From: Rhizorhapis suberifaciens | GTDB lineage: Bacteria > Pseudomonadota > Alphaproteobacteria > Sphingomonadales > Sphingomonadaceae | Direction of reading: 5' to 3' | Assembly (NCBI RefSeq): GCF_014200045.1 | Contig: NZ_JACHOV010000005.1 | Coordinates: forward strand, 1 to 64,000 | Length of the DNA: 64,000 nt | Part shown: positions 46,140 through 53,464 of the stretch, in pieces | Layout: the number at the start of each line of letters is the position of its first letter | Position numbering within the stretch: the stretch's first letter is position 1 | Notes under the pieces: generated by a model | What the model was told of the DNA's origin: nothing | The model's database searches: none | What the model saw: the letters and a program-made list of their open reading frames with translations, nothing else | Translations under genes and position numbers: made by a program

Positions 46140-46152
46140 TCGCATCGGACAT

Positions 46153-46779
46153 TCATGCCGGGAACAATGTCGGCGCATCTTCCTGCTGCCAGGGCTTCAG
46201 CTTTACCATCGCCTGTTGGAGCAGCAGTGAAGCCATATGCCAGGAAAGCCAGCGCTGAATTGCCGTAAGCGGGAGCGCGTCAAAAAAAGCGCGATCCGTT
46301 TCTGCAAACTGCCGCACGAAGGGCATTATCGCGATGTCGGCAAGCGTCCGGCGGTCACGGCAAAGATTGGCATTGTGTTGCAGCCGTTCTTCCAGAACCG
46401 ACAATATGGCCACTCCCGCCGTTTGATGTTCGTGGGGGTCGGTTCCGTAGCGATCGGGATATTTGTAGCGGTCCAGATGATGCTTGAATGGCCCGTCATT
46501 CGCCGCGATCAACGCGACATCGTCACCTTCCAGCCAAGCTTCAGGATCATTCAGGCTGAGCGCCCATCGCATGATGTCCAGGCTTTGGTCGATTACCCGA
46601 CCCTCGGGCAGCACCAGCACAGGCACGGTGGCCTTGGGCGAGGCGGCGATCATTTCAGCCGGTTTGTTGCGAAGTTGAACTTCGCGGATTTCGCAACGCA
46701 GACCACTGACCAGCAGCGCCATGCGTGCTCGCATGGCATAGGGGCAACGGCGGAAGCTATATAATATCGGAACGGCCAA
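46153..46779 (-). CDS. Glutathione S-transferase family protein
   Basis: 208 residues from TTG 46,779 behind GAGGGA; further upstream the sequence is not family-like. The thioredoxin-like N-terminus reads VPILYSFRRCPYAMRARMAL with an active-site CPYA, then PKATVPVLVLPEGRVIDQSL with the cis-Pro and the glutathione-binding Gln-Ser. The C-terminal helical domain follows. CPYxMRxR is typical of Omega/Beta-like or YfcF-type bacterial enzymes. It probably acts in glutathione-dependent reduction or detoxification. Confidence 0.85.
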   Translation of the reverse strand: MAVPILYSFRRCPYAMRARMALLVSGLRCEIREVQLRNKPAEMIAASPKATVPVLVLPEGRVIDQSLDIMRWALSLNDPEAWLEGDDVALIAANDGPFKHHLDRYKYPDRYGTDPHEHQTAGVAILSVLEERLQHNANLCRDRRTLADIAIMPFVRQFAETDRAFFDALPLTAIQRWLSWHMASLLLQQAMVKLKPWQQEDAPTLFPA

Positions 46780-47262
46780 CTCTATTCCCTCGACGCGATG
46801 CCCCCTCCCTCCGAAAATCGTTGGAAGCTGGAAGGACGCTGCGCCACCATAGCCCCCAAGAGCTACAACTATAACCATTGGCATAACCCGTTCTGTGACG
46901 AACGCTACTTAGGTGGAGTGGGCCCAAAATCCCGCGCACGATAAACCGTGCCGCAGCAACGATGAAAATCCACAAAGCCTAAATCGCCATCTCCATTAAG
47001 CCTTTCCACATATGGCTGAACAATTTTAGTAAATATCACATTTACCTAATGTGTTATGCCGCTATTGTAAGTTCTGTGTAAATATTAATTCAAATAGAAG
47101 CCATTGATGTAAGCACAGTTTCTCGTTTCCTTTATGTAACGATGATAAAAAACCTGTGTATATAACGGCATATAACCAAAGTTATATTAGTATTGATTCG
47201 GATTTTGTCTGTCAGGAAAATTTACAGATTTTCAAAGATAGTTAACAAAATCTAAATGCAAA

Positions 47263-47278
47263 CCTTTGTAAACAAAGG
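47263..47278. promoter_or_regulatory. Inverted repeat CCTTTG-TAAA-CAAAGG upstream of the sigma-54 site
   Basis: A perfect 6-bp inverted repeat with a 4-nt spacer, 22 bp upstream of the -24 element. It might be bound by an activator or repressor. Enhancer-binding proteins of sigma-54 usually bind further upstream, so the role is uncertain. Confidence 0.35.
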
Positions 47279-47299
47279 ATTAAATTTGCTACATTGACT

Positions 47300-47314
47300 T
47301 GGCACGGCCTTTGC
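47300..47314 (+). promoter_or_regulatory. Sigma-54 (RpoN) -24/-12 promoter of the flp/tad operon
   Basis: TGGCACGGCCTTTGC matches the consensus TGGCAC-N5-TTGC exactly, with GG and GC ten bases apart. It lies on the coding strand, 152 bp before the flp start codon, so transcription would begin near 47,326. Sigma-54 promoters require an ATP-dependent activator, so pilus expression would be signal-controlled. Confidence 0.65.
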
Positions 47315-47465
47315 GAGTTACTTCGTGCATTCCGATGGGACTGGCTTTTACCTGATAGATGCCAAACAGGCACACAGGGTCGCATAAAAGGTTCAGGCCC
47401 CCGCCCCATCAGGAATTGGCAAGAGGCCGGGCAACTCGTCCGGTGGGCAATCAGGGGAATTTTAA

Positions 47466-47666
47466 ATGACTATCCTTAAGAAACTCTGGAATGACGAGTC
47501 CGGCGCGTCCGCCGCTGAATATGCTCTGATTCTGGCGATCGTTGGCAGCGCAATTGCGTTTGCGGCTTTCAGCCTCGGCGGCGCGATTGCCGACGAATTT
47601 AATGAAGCCGCGACCTGCATTAGCGGCGCGGTAAACAGCAGCTCAAATCCGGGCACCAATTGCTAA
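47466..47666 (+). CDS. flp: Flp family type IVb pilin
   Basis: 66 residues: a short basic leader followed by ESGASAAEYALILAIVGSAI, the Flp pilin processing region with the AAEYALI hydrophobic helix, and a short hydrophilic tail with two Cys (TCISG, NC). It is the major structural subunit of the Tad pilus, processed by the prepilin peptidase encoded at 60,156. First gene of the operon. Confidence 0.95.
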   Translation: MTILKKLWNDESGASAAEYALILAIVGSAIAFAAFSLGGAIADEFNEAATCISGAVNSSSNPGTNC

Positions 47667-47683
47667 GTTAACGTAAACTGAGA

Positions 47684-47712
47684 CCCTGCCGGAGCCCCGA
47701 ATTCCGGCAGGG
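47684..47712 (+). terminator. Hairpin between flp and cpaB (terminator/attenuator)
   Basis: CCCTGCCGG (47,684-47,692) and CCGGCAGGG (47,704-47,712) form a perfect 9-bp stem with an 11-nt loop, followed by TTTC. Partial termination here would give more pilin mRNA than assembly-gene mRNA, or protect the flp transcript from decay. Confidence 0.65.
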
Positions 47713-47756
47713 TTTCAAACCTGATTTTCCGGCCAACCCGGGGGGGACCCACGGCC

Positions 47757-48677
47757 ATGACACAGCAACGTTCTCTTATGATCCTGGGCTTTGCAATCCT
47801 GCTTGGCCTGGTCGCCGTTTTCATCGCCAACACCTATTTGACCGGCGTTGAGAAGAAGCAGGCGACCGTGCAGGAAGGCATGGTCAAAGTCGCCGTGGCG
47901 CGCGTGCCGCTCGATTATGGCACGGTGATCACGCCCGACAAGATCCGCTTTGTCGACTGGCCGCGCGGATCGCTTCCCTCAGGCACCTTCAGCAACGCAG
48001 CGCAGCTCACATCGGTGGGCAAGACGCGCGCGGTGCTTCGGCCGATTGCGGCCAATGAACCTATTTTGATGTCGCGCCTGACGGGCGAAGGCGGACGGGC
48101 GAGCCTTTCCGCTGTTCTGCGTCCGGAAATGCGCGCTGTCGCCGTTCGGATCGGCGATGTCTCCGCTGCCGGCGGCTTTGTGTTGCCGGGCGATAGCGTT
48201 GACGTGCTGGTCACGCGAACGATGAACTCGGGCGAAAGCTCTGAGCAGATCGCGGACGTGCTGTTGCAGAATGTGCGGGTGATCGCCATCGATCTCGACT
48301 CCAACGACGGCAAGACCGACCCCAAGATCGGCAAGACCGCGACGCTGGAAGTCGCGCAGGTCGACGCGCAGAAACTGGCGCTGGCCCAACAGGTCGGCAG
48401 CCTGACCCTGGTCCTGCGCAACCTGGCCGACCAGGATAATCCGGTCGTCGCCACCGTCGGCACCGAAGACCTTCGCGATGGCGCCTATGTCGGCAGCTAT
48501 TCCGGGTCCAGCCGTCCATCGATTTCCACCGCCGGCTATGTCGCGCCCCGCTGGCGCCCCGTACGCCGCCGCGCGCCCAGCGCGGGCAAGTCATCCACGC
48601 CTTCCACCGCGACCGTCCAGATCGTCCGTGGTCTTCAAGGCTCCAGCTATGAGGTAGGCCGTCATGCGGGTTTCTGA
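47757..48677 (+). CDS. cpaB: Flp pilus assembly protein CpaB/RcpC
   Basis: 306 residues. An N-terminal membrane anchor (LMILGFAILLGLVAVFIAN), then the SAF domain VKVAVARVPLDYGTVITPDK and RPEMRAVAVRIGDVSAAGGF, as in RcpC/CpaB, and a basic Ser/Pro-rich tail. It is thought to help gate or assemble the secretin in the periplasm. Its last 14 nt overlap cpaC. Confidence 0.93.
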   Translation: MTQQRSLMILGFAILLGLVAVFIANTYLTGVEKKQATVQEGMVKVAVARVPLDYGTVITPDKIRFVDWPRGSLPSGTFSNAAQLTSVGKTRAVLRPIAANEPILMSRLTGEGGRASLSAVLRPEMRAVAVRIGDVSAAGGFVLPGDSVDVLVTRTMNSGESSEQIADVLLQNVRVIAIDLDSNDGKTDPKIGKTATLEVAQVDAQKLALAQQVGSLTLVLRNLADQDNPVVATVGTEDLRDGAYVGSYSGSSRPSISTAGYVAPRWRPVRRRAPSAGKSSTPSTATVQIVRGLQGSSYEVGRHAGF

Positions 48678-50316
48678 AGCAATCGCCAAAATCCTTCCCG
48701 GCACGGGGAGGGGGACCGCGACGCAAGGCGGCGTGGTGGAGGGGGCTTCCCTCCGGGCGCAGCATCAAGAGGCGAGCCCCCTCCACCACCCTGCGGGCGG
48801 TCCCCCTCCCCGTGCCGGGAAGGAGCTGAAGGCAGCTGCCCTCGCCCTCCTCCTCGCCGGAATAGCGGCTCTGCCCGCTCCAGCCCTAGCACAGGACACA
48901 GCCGCGCTCTCCGTCAACAACGCCATGCATGGCGGGCAGTTGGACGTGCCGCTGAACAAAAGCCAGATCCTGACCGTGGACCGGCCCTTTACCAAGGCGC
49001 TGGTGGGTAATCAGGAGATTGCCGACATCCTGCCCATGACCAATCGCTCGCTCTATGTGTTGGGCAAGAAGATGGGCACGACCAGCCTGACGCTGTATGA
49101 CAGCCGTGGCAATTTGATCGCCGTGGTCGACATCGCGGTGGGACCGGACGTAGTCGGCCTTCGCCGTCAGCTTTCCGAACTGATGCCGAGCGAAAAGATC
49201 GGCGCGCGCATGTCCAATGAGGCGGTGGTGCTGACCGGCACGGTATCGAGCGGCCCGGCGGTCGATCGCGCGGTGCAGATCGCGCATACCTATGCCGGGG
49301 ACAAGATCGTCAACATGCTGTCCATCGGCGCATCGCAGCAGGTGATGCTGGAAGTGCGCTTCTCTGAAATGAGCCGGAACGCCGCCAAGCAGATCGGCAT
49401 CAACAGCGCCTTCATCAGCGACAGCGGCAAGTTTTTGGGCGGCACTGGCAATAGTTCCGTCAGCACGTCTCTGCTGACGGATGGCGCCGGGCGGCCGATC
49501 GTCGACATCGGTGCGATTTCGGATGCCTTCGGCGTGGTCGCGGGCAGCTTTGACATCGGCAAGCTCAACATTACCGGCGTGCTCGATGCGCTGGAAAAGA
49601 AGGGCGTGGTCACCACGCTCGCCGAACCAACGCTGGTGGCGCTTTCGGGTGAAACGGCATCGTTCCTGGCGGGCGGCGAGTTTCCGATCCCGGTGGCGCA
49701 GGACAGCAGCGGCGGCAGCGGTAGCGGCGGGCGCACGATCACCGTCGAGTTCAAGCCCTTCGGTGTGAGCCTGGGCTTTACCCCCACGGTGTTGGAGGAC
49801 GGCGTCATCAACCTGGTGGTCGAGCCGGAGGTCAGCTCCATCGATCCCTCGGCTTCGGTCACCATCAACGGCCTGGTCGTTCCCGGCCTGCAAACACGGC
49901 GGGCGAGCACCACGCTGGAACTGCGCGACGGGCAGTCCTTCGCGATTGCGGGCCTGCTGCGCAAGGATTTCCAGGATACGGTGCGGCAGTTCCCGATTTT
50001 GGGGTCGATCCCGATCATCGGATCGCTGTTCCGCTCCTCCGGCTTTCAAAAGGCGGAAACGGAGCTGGTCATCATCGTGACCCCGCGCCTGGTGCAGCCG
50101 GTGAAGGCGGACCAGATCGCGCTGCCCAGCGAACGAGTGCTGCCGCCGCATGAACTGGACCTGTTCCTGATGGGCCGCACCGACAAGGCGGTCGGCGTCA
50201 ATCCGCTGAACCCCGACGCCATGCCGCCCGAAGCGCCGAAGGCTCCGGCCGCGCCCTCGCCAAAGGCTGGCGAACCGACGACAGGCTTTTCCGGCCCCAA
50301 TGGCTATGAGCTTTAA
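48664..50316 (+). CDS. cpaC: Flp pilus secretin CpaC/RcpA, with a palindromic element within its N-terminal coding region
   Basis: 550 residues. After MRVSEAIAK, some 44 residues are encoded by a palindromic repeat (48,693-48,823); only then comes the signal sequence LKAAALALLLAGIAALPAPA with cleavage near ALAQ. The mature part has the pilus/BON-type N-domain (ILTVDRPFTKALVGNQEIAD) and the secretin domain (VALSGETASFLAGGEFPIPV, VVEPEVSSIDPS, DTVRQFPILGSIPIIGSLFR). It forms the outer-membrane channel of the Tad pilus. An in-frame GTG at 48,733 could bypass part of the insert. How the extra head is tolerated is unknown. Confidence 0.92.
   Translation: MRVSEAIAKILPGTGRGTATQGGVVEGASLRAQHQEASPLHHPAGGPPPRAGKELKAAALALLLAGIAALPAPALAQDTAALSVNNAMHGGQLDVPLNKSQILTVDRPFTKALVGNQEIADILPMTNRSLYVLGKKMGTTSLTLYDSRGNLIAVVDIAVGPDVVGLRRQLSELMPSEKIGARMSNEAVVLTGTVSSGPAVDRAVQIAHTYAGDKIVNMLSIGASQQVMLEVRFSEMSRNAAKQIGINSAFISDSGKFLGGTGNSSVSTSLLTDGAGRPIVDIGAISDAFGVVAGSFDIGKLNITGVLDALEKKGVVTTLAEPTLVALSGETASFLAGGEFPIPVAQDSSGGSGSGGRTITVEFKPFGVSLGFTPTVLEDGVINLVVEPEVSSIDPSASVTINGLVVPGLQTRRASTTLELRDGQSFAIAGLLRKDFQDTVRQFPILGSIPIIGSLFRSSGFQKAETELVIIVTPRLVQPVKADQIALPSERVLPPHELDLFLMGRTDKAVGVNPLNPDAMPPEAPKAPAAPSPKAGEPTTGFSGPNGYEL
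48693..48823. repeat. 131-bp palindromic element within cpaC
   Basis: A perfect 27-bp inverted repeat at the ends (48,693-48,719 and 48,797-48,823; arm starts CCTTCCCGGCACGGGGAGGG) encloses a second perfect 15-bp inverted repeat (48,733-48,747 and 48,775-48,789; GTGGTGGAGGGGGCT). The whole could fold into a long nested hairpin in DNA or RNA. It encodes low-complexity residues not shared with CpaC proteins and keeps the frame. It looks like a REP/MITE-type repeat inserted into the gene. Confidence 0.85.
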
Positions 50317-50329
50317 GGGAGAGATGAGG

Positions 50330-50713
50330 ATGAACGAGATTTCGAAATCCACGCGTCATTCCCGCGAAGGCGGGAACCCATCTCCCAACGTCCAATTCTG
50401 CGGAGGGGTCAGGGGACGGATCCCCGCCTTCGCGGGAATGACGAAAGTGGGGGTTTGCGCGAGCCTTCTGGCCCTCGCCGCCTGCACTCCGAACGACCCG
50501 ACCCTGGGCGGAGCCGTGCGGCACAATTACGCGCTGCAGGTGATCGACCCCGATCCGCAATATGCCGGCCAACCCAATGAAGGCGGATCCGGCGACATCG
50601 CGAAAGGGGCGGTCGAACGCTACCGCACCGACAAGGTGAAAAAGCCAAAAAGCATCCGCACGACCAGTGGGATCAGTGGGGGTAGCGGCGGCGGTGGCGG
50701 CAGCTCACGATAA
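50330..50713 (+). CDS. Small Tad-locus lipoprotein with a palindromic element in its signal region
   Basis: 127 residues from ATG 50,330. After MNEISKST come 30 residues encoded by a 90-bp palindrome (RHSREGGNPSP ... RIPAFAGMT), then the lipoprotein signal VGVCASLLALAAC with lipidation at AAC. The mature part begins TPNDPTLGGAVRHNYALQVI and ends in a Gly/Ser-rich tail. Its place between cpaC and tadG is that of CpaD, the secretin pilotin-like lipoprotein, and the start HNYALQVIDP supports a CpaD-like role, though the protein is shorter than CpaD. Confidence 0.8.
   Translation: MNEISKSTRHSREGGNPSPNVQFCGGVRGRIPAFAGMTKVGVCASLLALAACTPNDPTLGGAVRHNYALQVIDPDPQYAGQPNEGGSGDIAKGAVERYRTDKVKKPKSIRTTSGISGGSGGGGGSSR
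50354..50443. repeat. 90-bp palindromic element within the lipoprotein gene
   Basis: Perfect 21-bp inverted arms at 50,354-50,374 (starting CGTCATTCCCGCG) and 50,423-50,443. Exactly 90 bp, so the frame is kept. The translation HSREGGNP...PAFAGMT is the well-known reading of a repeat scattered in proteobacterial genomes. A degenerate copy lies at 56,070-56,161. Confidence 0.85.
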
Positions 50714-50725
50714 GGGAGGCATGGC

Positions 50726-52333
50726 ATGCGTGGCAGTTTGCTTCGTCGATTGCTCAAGGCCGAACGGGCTGCGGTAGCGCCGACAATCGGCCTGTCGTTG
50801 TTTGCCCTGATCGGCGTAGGCGGCATCGCATTCGATTACGCCCGCCTCGCCGCGATGGATAGCGAATTGCAAAACGCGGCGGATCAGGCAGCCCTGGCGG
50901 CGGCGAGCCAGTTGGATGGGGATAGCGGGGCAAGAACACGGGCGACCGGTGCCGCGCAGAACCTGATCGAAAACTATACTCGCATGTCCAATGATGGCGA
51001 TGGCACGGGTATAACGGTGCCCACAATCACTTTTTACAGCGATTCGGGCACCGCACCTGGAACGGTAGCCACCTCCGATACTGATGCGCATTTTGTCAAG
51101 GTTACGGTGGGTGCACGCGAAGCCTTCTATGCACTCACGCCGGTGGTGGGAGCCTTTTCTTCAGGCAATGTCGACGCAAGCGCCTATGCTGGCGTGGGCT
51201 CGGCGGTATGCAAGGTGCCACCGGTCATGATGTGCAATCCTGATGAGGGCATTTCCGGCTCGGACTTTCCTGACACCGATCCCACATCGTCCGGCTATGA
51301 TGTCGGTAAGGGCATAAGGCTCGTGGCCGGCGGCTCTGGCGGAAGCTGGGCTCCGGGTAACTTTGGCTATCTGGAAACTGGCATCGGATCAGGCGCCAAT
51401 GCCTTGGAGGAAGCACTGGGCGCGAATGTCCCACCGGGAGAGTGTCTGGACGCTGATTCAGTGACGACCAAACCCGGCCTTAACACGTCCGTGACTGATG
51501 CCATCAATACGCGTTTCGACATCTTTGAGAACGGTCTGGTGAACTATTGCGACGAGACGACCGGGGCCTGCAGCCCCGCGATGAACACACGCAAAGATGT
51601 GGTGCACAAGCAAATCACCAGCACGCCACCGTCCAATTGCGGGTTCAATACAGGCAATGATCCATGGATATTGCCTTCAGCGCAGTATCTTCCCGATCCC
51701 ACGACGAGAATATCTGCGACACCGACCAACATGGGATTTCCCAGAGACATCTGCCACGCGGTCAGCAGTGCCGGGGATTGCGCCAACGGAAGGATTGGGA
51801 ACGGCAGTTGGGACCGAAACCTGTATTTTCAAGTGAATCACCCTAGTTCCTCAGCAAGCGTAGCGGCTGCCTGGGCCGGAGTGTCCGTTACATCTCTTAC
51901 GCGCCACGACGTCTATCTCTGGGAGCAGGCTGTTAGCGGAGGCACCGCCGCCCGTTCCGCCTATTCTGTGACGCAAGGCAATGGAAATGGAAACGGAAAC
52001 GGAAACAACAATAATAACGGGAACAATACGACTGATTATTATTCCTATTCCGCTCCACAATGCGCCACAGGCCTGTCGCCGAGCGAAACGCAGCAAGATC
52101 GCCGTGTCTTGACCGTTGCAGTCGTGAACTGCACGGCTGAGGGCATAAATGGTTCGAGCAAGAATGTGGATGTTTATAAATGGGTTGAGGTCTTCTTAGT
52201 GGAGCCTTCCATCGCGCGCGCCAGGACCGATGCTTCTGATATTTATGTGGAAGTCATCAGAGAGGCAGAAGCAGTAGGTGAAAGCGGCACTTTCCAAGTG
52301 ATACGGCGCGATGTGCCGTATCTCATCGAGTAG
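50726..52333 (+). CDS. tadG: TadG-like Flp pilus assembly protein
   Basis: 535 residues. The N-terminal Tad domain has a membrane segment (TIGLSLFALIGVGGIAFDYA) and the motif ELQNAADQAALAAAS. The large periplasmic part is rich in Cys, Gly and Asn and contains a low-complexity GNGNGNGNGNNNNN run near residues 420-432. It is one of three pseudopilin/TadE-like membrane proteins here and probably a minor component of the pilus. The frequent Cys pairs suggest periplasmic disulfides. Confidence 0.88.
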   Translation: MRGSLLRRLLKAERAAVAPTIGLSLFALIGVGGIAFDYARLAAMDSELQNAADQAALAAASQLDGDSGARTRATGAAQNLIENYTRMSNDGDGTGITVPTITFYSDSGTAPGTVATSDTDAHFVKVTVGAREAFYALTPVVGAFSSGNVDASAYAGVGSAVCKVPPVMMCNPDEGISGSDFPDTDPTSSGYDVGKGIRLVAGGSGGSWAPGNFGYLETGIGSGANALEEALGANVPPGECLDADSVTTKPGLNTSVTDAINTRFDIFENGLVNYCDETTGACSPAMNTRKDVVHKQITSTPPSNCGFNTGNDPWILPSAQYLPDPTTRISATPTNMGFPRDICHAVSSAGDCANGRIGNGSWDRNLYFQVNHPSSSASVAAAWAGVSVTSLTRHDVYLWEQAVSGGTAARSAYSVTQGNGNGNGNGNNNNNGNNTTDYYSYSAPQCATGLSPSETQQDRRVLTVAVVNCTAEGINGSSKNVDVYKWVEVFLVEPSIARARTDASDIYVEVIREAEAVGESGTFQVIRRDVPYLIE

Positions 52334-52338
52334 CCGCC

Positions 52339-52845
52339 ATGCGAATGGCGCATCGTCCCTCTCTGCTGGTCTGCAAAAGGGCTACCGCTGCCGCTGAAAT
52401 GGCACTTGTAGCGCCAATGTTGATCATCCTGATGTTCGGCGCATTCGAACTCGGCAATTATTTCCTAAGCGAACATGTCGTGGTGAAAGCAGTGCGCGAT
52501 GGCGCGCGCTATGCCGCGCGGCGATCGTTCACCAATTACACATGTCCTGGCGCCACGGTGAATTCCACCATGATCACCAATGTCCAGGAACTGACGCGAA
52601 CCGGAAAGCTGACGGGGGGCACTGCACGTCTTACAGGCTGGACGAACAACAACACCGTTACCGTGTCCATCACCTGCGAAACCGTGGGAACTACCTATTC
52701 CGGCATTTACGACGGCATGACAAATATCCCGGTAGTGACTGTGTCGGCCTCCGTTCCTTATGATTCCTTGTTCAATAATCTTGGCTTCACCAGCACGGGA
52801 CTGCTTTTAAATGCTGAGTCCCAATCCACGGTGATGGGTATATGA
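52339..52845 (+). CDS. tadE: TadE-like pseudopilin
   Basis: 168 residues. TAAAEMALVAPMLIILMFGA then FELGNYFLSEHVV is the TadE domain with the cleavage-site Glu after the basic leader. It is expected to be processed by the prepilin peptidase and to be a minor pilin. The last four bases overlap the next gene (ATGA). Confidence 0.9.
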   Translation: MRMAHRPSLLVCKRATAAAEMALVAPMLIILMFGAFELGNYFLSEHVVVKAVRDGARYAARRSFTNYTCPGATVNSTMITNVQELTRTGKLTGGTARLTGWTNNNTVTVSITCETVGTTYSGIYDGMTNIPVVTVSASVPYDSLFNNLGFTSTGLLLNAESQSTVMGI

Positions 52846-53453
52846 AAAGGCTCGCCTTCAACCTGCGCGGCGACCGGCGTGGCGCTACCGCAGCGGAATT
52901 CGCGCTCGTGCTGCCATTGATGCTCTTGTTCCTGCTCGGCATTCTTGACGTAGGCAGGCTCATGTGGACTTGGAACCAAGCGGAAAAAGCGACCCAGACC
53001 GGAGTGCGCTATGCCGTCGCTACCAATGTGGTGGCAAATAATCTCTCTGGCTTCAGCTTCGCCACCACTGGCTATGGAACCCAGGGCGACCCCGTGAGCA
53101 CAACCGCCTTCACGGGCATGGCATGCACCTCAACTTCCTGCACATGCACAGGCACCGCCTGCAACAGCATAAACACTTCGCTGAACAACACCGCTTTCAC
53201 CAATCTGATCAACCGGATGAACGACATTTTCCCACAAATAGCGGCCGCCAACGTGACGGTCGATTACACCAATGTAGGTCTTGGCTTTGCAGGGGATCCC
53301 AACGGCCCGGATGTCGCACCGCTTGTGACCGTGAAGCTCAGAAATCTGACCTTCCAGCCGATCACCCTCCTTCTATTTAACACCTCTATTACCTTGCCCG
53401 ATTTCAGCGCCGCGCTGACGCTGGAGGACGGCAATGGCACTTATTCAAACTAA
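52842..53453 (+). CDS. tadF: TadE/TadF-like pseudopilin
   Basis: 203 residues: DRRGATAAEFALVLPLMLLF then LLGILDVGRLMWTWNQAEKA, the TadE/TadF-type N-terminal helix with the AAEFALV site. The periplasmic domain has a Cys-rich loop (GMACTSTSCTCTGTACNS). A second TadE-like minor pilin. The assignment as TadF follows gene order. Confidence 0.87.
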   Translation: MKRLAFNLRGDRRGATAAEFALVLPLMLLFLLGILDVGRLMWTWNQAEKATQTGVRYAVATNVVANNLSGFSFATTGYGTQGDPVSTTAFTGMACTSTSCTCTGTACNSINTSLNNTAFTNLINRMNDIFPQIAAANVTVDYTNVGLGFAGDPNGPDVAPLVTVKLRNLTFQPITLLLFNTSITLPDFSAALTLEDGNGTYSN

Positions 53454-53464
53454 AGGAACCGCCG

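Larger units (their letters stand above)
46885..47465. other. AT-rich intergenic region preceding the Tad pilus operon
   Basis: Nearly 580 bp without a gene, markedly AT-rich between 47,000 and 47,300. It holds the inverted repeat at 47,263-47,278 and the sigma-54-type promoter at 47,300-47,314, and leaves a leader of about 140 nt before flp. AT-richness suggests binding by nucleoid proteins or regulators. Confidence 0.6.

Noticed and set aside
48886-50352. A 488-codon open frame on the minus strand across cpaC
   Set aside because: It is a shadow of the secretin gene in GC-rich DNA: its composition is rich in His, Arg and Gln and shows no family features, while cpaC is unmistakable.
51975-52030. 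Short tandem GGAAAC-type repeats that might suggest a CRISPR or microsatellite
   Set aside because: They are 6-bp units encoding a Gly-Asn run inside the tadG reading frame; there are no spacers.
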